Source of the DNA: Streptomyces puniciscabiei
GTDB lineage: Bacteria > Actinomycetota > Actinomycetes > Streptomycetales > Streptomycetaceae
NCBI RefSeq assembly: GCF_006715785.1
Contig: NZ_VFNX01000001.1
Coordinates: 620,001 to 684,000 of the forward strand
DNA: 64,000 nt
Reading direction: 5' to 3'
This document shows positions 60,797-64,000 of this stretch, one piece after another (the first letter of the stretch is position 1; each line of letters begins with the position of its first letter). The position numbers and the translations under genes were made by a program. The notes under the pieces are model-generated. The model did not search any database, was not told the origin of the DNA, and saw only the letters and a list, made by a program, of their open reading frames with translations.

Positions 60797-63100
60797 TCAG
60801 AAGGTGGTGAGCGGCCGCACCGCGTGGGCCAGGTCGAGCAGCCGGCCGTGCTGCCCGGCGGTGCGGGCCTGTGCGGCCAGCAGGCGGAAGGAGTGCTCCA
60901 GCAGGCGGCGCAGGCCGTCCTCGTCGCCGGGTCCGAGGAGGTCGCCGGCGGGGAAGTCCGGCCCCCAGCCCTGGTCCGGCCGGGCCCGCAGGGCGTTCTC
61001 GCGGACCTCGGCGACCAGCCGGGCCCGGGACTCGCCGTCGGCGGCGCCGCCGTCCAGGTGCAGCTCGGGCAGGCGCCGGGCGGCGTCCCGCAGGTCGGCC
61101 GCTGTGGGCGGGCCGCCGCGCAGGATGCCGGCGCGGACGCGGACGGCCGCGATCCGGGCGGCGTCGTGGTGCCGGGAGGTGGCGGGCACCTCGTCGAGGA
61201 CGCGGACGGCGGCGTCCCGGTCACCGCCGGCCAGATGGCCGCGGGCCAGCCCGAAGGCGGCGGCGGTGTGCGCGAAGTCCCGTTTCCAGACGGCCTCGTA
61301 GAACCGCATGGCCCGCGGGATGCGCTGCGGGCCGGGTACCTCGGAGTCGTGTTCCGTGCAGTAGGCGAGGGCGAGCTTGGGCACGTACTCGCCGGGCAGG
61401 GCTCGGTAGACGGCGTCGAAGCGGGTTCCTGCCTGGCGTACCTCGCCTCTGCTGAGGTGGAGCACGCCCCGGTGCCAGGCGATGCGCCAGTCGTGCGCGG
61501 CGGCGCCCTCGCCGAGCTGGGTCTCGGCCTCGGCGAGCCAGCTCTCGGCCTGGTCCCGCTCGCCCCGTCTGAGGTAGGCGCGGCACAGCCACAGCGCGGT
61601 CTCGGGGGTGCCGAGGCGGGATTCGCGGGGCCACTGCCGGGCGACCCGATCGGGGGCGTCGGGCGGGAAGGTGTCCAGCAGCAGGGCGGCGCCGTCGTCG
61701 GGGTCGGGGACCGGTTCCGGGAGGGCGCCTGCGACCTCGGCGGGGTCGGGCGGGGAGACGTCGGGCCCGGGCCGCTGCCCGTCGGGGCGGGCGGTGAAGT
61801 GGTCCAGGGCCGGGATCGCGCCGAGCCCGGCGTCGAGGCTGGCGCCGGTGGCGCGGAAGCGGGTGGAGCTCTCCGGCAGCTGCTCGCCGAACTGGAGGGA
61901 ACGGAACTCCCTCAGTACCTCCCACAGTTGCCGGGACATCTCGGCCGCCGAGCGGAACCTGGCCCGTGGTTCCGGGTGGGTGGCACGGTCGATGAGCCGG
62001 CGGAAGGAGTCCGGGGCGAGACCGCGGGCCGGTTCGGTGTCCCGGGCCAGCGCCTGGAGGGTCATGCCGACGGTGTAGAGATCGCTGTCGATGTGCCAGC
62101 CGCGCCGGTCGATCTCCTCCTGGGGCGGGGCGAACGCGGCCGTGCAGACGTAGGCGGAGGTGCGGTCGCCGATCGCGCGGACCGCGCCGAGGTCGATGAC
62201 CTTGATCGCCCGGCCGAAGTGGATGACGTTGGCGGGCTTCATGTCGCAGTACAGCAGCCCGCGTTCGTGCATGTACTGCAGGGCACCGAGGATCTTGCAG
62301 CCGTAGGTGAGGACGTGGTCCAGGCGGGGGCGGCCGTGGAAGATCCGTTCGACGTCGCCGGCGTCGAACAGCTGCTGCAGGGAGCGGCCGCCGATGTAGT
62401 CCATGACCAGGTAGCCGGTGGGCGGGCGGCCCGGGACGTGGTGGTCGGCGTAGGTGATGAGCCGGACGATGTCGGGGTGGTGCAGGTCGGTCAGTGAGCG
62501 GCGCTCCTCGACGGCGGTGCGGCGGGCGAGCGCGTCGTGGACGTCGATCTGGCCCTTGAGGACGACCCGGTGGCCGTCGGCGCGGGTGTCCTCGGCGAGA
62601 TGGACCCAGCCGAGCCCGCCACCGCCGAGGCAGCCGAGGACGCGGTAGTGCCCGGCGACCACGTCGCCCTCGTCCAGCTGGGGCAGCAGGGAGTAGGGCG
62701 TGCCGCAGCGGGGGCAGTGGCCGGTGGCGGGGGCGGGCCGGCCGCCGTAGCCGACGCCGATGGTCATGGTGCAGCCGCCCGCGCCGCAGCGGCGGCCGCC
62801 GGTGGGCGGGCGGGGGTCGGTCACGAGCACGTCGTCGGGGGCGGGCACCTCGGGCAGCACGACCAGTCCGTGCTGGTCGAGGTCGCCGACCCCGGCGACG
62901 GCGTGCATGGTCGCCGGGGCGGGGCTCTCCTCGGCCGGGGCGTCCTGGAGCGGGGTCCGCGCCGCGGTGCGCGGCCCGTCCGGCGACGGCGGCTCCGGTT
63001 GCGGCGCGCCACGCGGCTCGGCGTGGCGGCGGCCGCAGGTGTCGCAGTAGCCGGTGCCCATGATGTGACCCGCACAGCCGGGCCGCAGACACGAGATCAC
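60797..63100 (-). CDS. PknG-like serine/threonine kinase with N-terminal zinc ribbons and TPR region
   Basis: The GTG at 63100 has GGGGGGAGGGGG upstream. The 767-residue protein starts with a zinc ribbon (Cys4, Cys9, Cys19, Cys22) and has a second Cys-pair region (105-132). The kinase domain (about 150-420) has Lys182 in VVLKGQ, YCDMKPAN (Asp286) in place of HRD, and IDLG (Asp303) in place of DFG, as in PknG. A TPR-like helical C-terminus (about 490-767) completes the PknG plan. The first 60 codons are duplicated in tandem upstream as mini-genes. PknG kinases regulate central metabolism, for example through GarA-type FHA proteins. Confidence 0.88.
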   Translation of the reverse strand: MISCLRPGCAGHIMGTGYCDTCGRRHAEPRGAPQPEPPSPDGPRTAARTPLQDAPAEESPAPATMHAVAGVGDLDQHGLVVLPEVPAPDDVLVTDPRPPTGGRRCGAGGCTMTIGVGYGGRPAPATGHCPRCGTPYSLLPQLDEGDVVAGHYRVLGCLGGGGLGWVHLAEDTRADGHRVVLKGQIDVHDALARRTAVEERRSLTDLHHPDIVRLITYADHHVPGRPPTGYLVMDYIGGRSLQQLFDAGDVERIFHGRPRLDHVLTYGCKILGALQYMHERGLLYCDMKPANVIHFGRAIKVIDLGAVRAIGDRTSAYVCTAAFAPPQEEIDRRGWHIDSDLYTVGMTLQALARDTEPARGLAPDSFRRLIDRATHPEPRARFRSAAEMSRQLWEVLREFRSLQFGEQLPESSTRFRATGASLDAGLGAIPALDHFTARPDGQRPGPDVSPPDPAEVAGALPEPVPDPDDGAALLLDTFPPDAPDRVARQWPRESRLGTPETALWLCRAYLRRGERDQAESWLAEAETQLGEGAAAHDWRIAWHRGVLHLSRGEVRQAGTRFDAVYRALPGEYVPKLALAYCTEHDSEVPGPQRIPRAMRFYEAVWKRDFAHTAAAFGLARGHLAGGDRDAAVRVLDEVPATSRHHDAARIAAVRVRAGILRGGPPTAADLRDAARRLPELHLDGGAADGESRARLVAEVRENALRARPDQGWGPDFPAGDLLGPGDEDGLRRLLEHSFRLLAAQARTAGQHGRLLDLAHAVRPLTTF

Positions 63101-63282
63101 GGCGCCCCCTCCCCCCGGGACCGGCCGGGAGCGGCAGGCCCCGTCCGCGCGGCCCGGGCCGCCGGTGACGGCGACCCCGGACACGGCGCGCCACGCGCCT
63201 CGCCGCGACGGCGGCCGCAACTGTCGCAGTAGCCGGCGCCCACGATGTGACCCGCACAGCCAGGCCCCAGACACGAGATCAC
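63097..63282 (-). CDS. Zinc-ribbon mini-gene B (copy of the kinase 5' end)
   Basis: A 61-codon frame starting GTG with GGGGGGAGGGTGCGCC upstream: VISCLGPGCAGHIVGAGYCD, then SCGRRR. It carries the same Cys4, Cys9, Cys19, Cys22 as the kinase N-terminus, and its TGA overlaps the kinase GTG. After the ribbon it is low-complexity and ends RSRGEGAP. It may be a real zinc-ribbon microprotein coupled to kinase translation, or an untranslated copy. Confidence 0.5.
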   Translation of the reverse strand: MISCLGPGCAGHIVGAGYCDSCGRRRGEARGAPCPGSPSPAARAARTGPAAPGRSRGEGAP

Positions 63283-63552
63283 GGCGCACCCTCCCCCCGG
63301 GACACACCAACACCGGCACGCCCCGACCACGCGGCCCGGGCCGGCGCGCTGCCCGGCTCGGCGTGGCGGCAGCCGCAGGTGACGCAGCCGGAACCGACGA
63401 TGTGACCCGCACAGCCAGGCCCCAGACACGAGATCACGGCGCACCCTCCCCCCGGGACACACCAACACCGGCACGCCCCGACCACGCGGCCCGGGCCGGC
63501 GCGCTGCCCGGCTCGGCGTGGCAGCGGCCGCAGGCAACGCCGTAGCCGGTAC
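63243..63552. repeat. 155-bp tandem duplication, two near-identical copies
   Basis: 63243-63397 and 63398-63552 match almost base for base over the first about 125 bp of each copy; divergence appears near the ends. More diverged copies lie on both sides (kinase start and mini-gene D). Each unit carries RBS, GTG start and zinc-ribbon coding region on the minus strand. Confidence 0.85.
63279..63437 (-). CDS. Zinc-ribbon mini-gene C (copy of the kinase 5' end)
   Basis: A 52-codon frame with the same GTG-ATC-TCG start and RBS: VISCLGPGCAGHIVGSG, then CVTCGC. One residue is missing before the second Cys pair relative to copy B, and it gains a Cys. It ends VSRGEGAP with its TGA overlapping the start of copy B. 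Alternatively the frame opening at the ATG at 63596 runs through it as a 105-residue protein. Confidence 0.42.
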   Translation of the reverse strand: MISCLGPGCAGHIVGSGCVTCGCRHAEPGSAPARAAWSGRAGVGVSRGEGAP

Positions 63553-63596
63553 CGACGATGTGACCCGCACAGCCGGGCGGCAGACACGGGGGTCAT
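63434..63596 (-). pseudogene. Zinc-ribbon mini-gene D, frameshifted by one base
   Basis: The ATG at 63596 overlaps the upstream stop and has GAAGGAG before it. With the five C's (plus-strand G's at 63588-63592) the frame misses the ribbon; removing one C gives MTPCLPPGCAGHIVGTGYG followed by a CGRC pair, then an ending identical to copy C. So this is a +1-frameshifted copy, or a sequencing error in the homopolymer. Confidence 0.55.
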
Positions 63597-64000
63597 GGTG
63601 CGCTCTCCTTCCGGGACGCGGCGGGTGCGGGGGGTTCCGTCGGTGCGGCCGGGGTGGGCGGTGCGGAGGCCGAGCAGAAGCCGACGAAGCGTTCGACGGC
63701 GGCCTCGGCCCCCTCGAGGTCGCAGGGGGTGTGCCGCAGCAGGGACAGGGCGTGCTCATAGAGCCGGTACGCCTCCATGACGCGGTCGCCGTGCGCGGCG
63801 GCCCGTCCGCGGCACAGCGGCCACTCGGCACCGACGCGGCCGAGGAGTTCCTCGCGGCGGCGCAGCCGGGCGTCGAGGAGGCCGATCGCCTGGTCCAGGC
63901 GCTGTCTGCGGCGGTCGGCGGCGTCCTCGAAGGTGAACAGCAGATCGGCCTCGCCGGGTTCGCGCTCCCGCCCGGGGGATTCGGCGACCCAGGCGCGCAG
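63593..64000 (-). CDS. Helical protein, C-terminal part (gene runs off the right edge)
   Basis: The last 135 codons are present on the minus strand, entering as LRAWVAESPGREREPGEAD and continuing with a helical DQAIGLLDARLRRREELLGR and MEAYRLYEHALSLLRHTPCD. It ends in a Pro/Ala-rich tail with ASRKESAP. The stop overlaps the start of mini-gene D. It is first in the visible part of the kinase operon. No family can be assigned from this part. Confidence 0.6.
   Translation of the reverse strand: MRAWVAESPGREREPGEADLLFTFEDAADRRRQRLDQAIGLLDARLRRREELLGRVGAEWPLCRGRAAAHGDRVMEAYRLYEHALSLLRHTPCDLEGAEAAVERFVGFCSASAPPTPAAPTEPPAPAASRKESAP

Overview
The window is high-GC chromosomal DNA of a Streptomyces-type actinomycete. 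The evidence is the third-position GC bias, frequent GTG and TTG starts, ATGA/GTGA translational coupling, a complete mce lipid-import operon, a PknG-like kinase operon, a LAL (large LuxR) regulator and several Sec-exported peptidases. I see no rRNA, tRNA, CRISPR array, integrase or insertion sequence. Species cannot be named from the sequence alone.

Layout. 1-2.5 kb: the 3' end of malate synthase, a HipA-like kinase with a SelT/SelW-like (Rdx) protein, and a secreted CAP-domain protein. 2.5-5.6 kb: two divergent NIS siderophore synthetases. 5.6-7.7 kb: a secreted VWA protein and a coupled surface protein. 7.7-18.2 kb: mixed genes, namely an HxlR regulator divergent from an AlaA-type aminotransferase, a serine peptidase with FG-GAP-like repeats, a beta-lactamase-fold hydrolase, a histidine phosphatase, a hotdog thioesterase, an NmrA-like oxidoreductase, an AraC regulator, a DEDD exonuclease and a TMEM175-like channel. 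18.2-24.9 kb: purine/urate catabolism (NCS2 permease, 8-oxoguanine-deaminase-like amidohydrolase, an internally deleted permease, uricase, hydroxyisourate hydrolase, OHCU decarboxylase, and a small HTH protein with a small partner). 25-38.4 kb: a lytic transglycosylase, a membrane-anchored sigma factor and the mce operon (mkl, yrbEA/B, mceA-F and two Mce-associated proteins). 38.4-44.9 kb: the glyoxylate branch of allantoin use (hyi, glxR, katA, gcl). 45-56.6 kb: a zinc-ribbon protein, two acyl-CoA synthetases, two LuxR-type regulators, a trypsin-like protease, a tautomerase, a LysR regulator and an AlkZ-like protein. 56.7-64 kb (minus strand): a translationally coupled operon of zinc-ribbon mini-genes, a PknG-like kinase, a VWA/zinc-ribbon protein, a GlnX-like membrane protein and a solute-binding protein.

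How the genes work together. Urate is oxidised to allantoin by uricase, HIU hydrolase and OHCU decarboxylase, releasing H2O2. Allantoin-derived glyoxylate is then condensed by Gcl, isomerised by Hyi and reduced by GlxR; malate synthase at the left edge is the alternative glyoxylate sink. Two shared operator motifs tie the scattered parts together. An identical 15-bp palindrome lies about 20 nt downstream of the -10 boxes of both hyi and gcl. A second dyad overlaps the -35 boxes of both the urate operon and katA, pairing an H2O2-producing pathway with a catalase.

The most unusual region is the right end. The 5' end of the PknG-like kinase gene, encoding a zinc ribbon, has been copied in tandem upstream of the kinase. 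The copies are joined by GTGA overlaps, and the most distal one carries a one-base frameshift in a C5 tract. The operon otherwise resembles the mycobacterial GlnH-GlnX-PknG sensing module with an added VWA protein.
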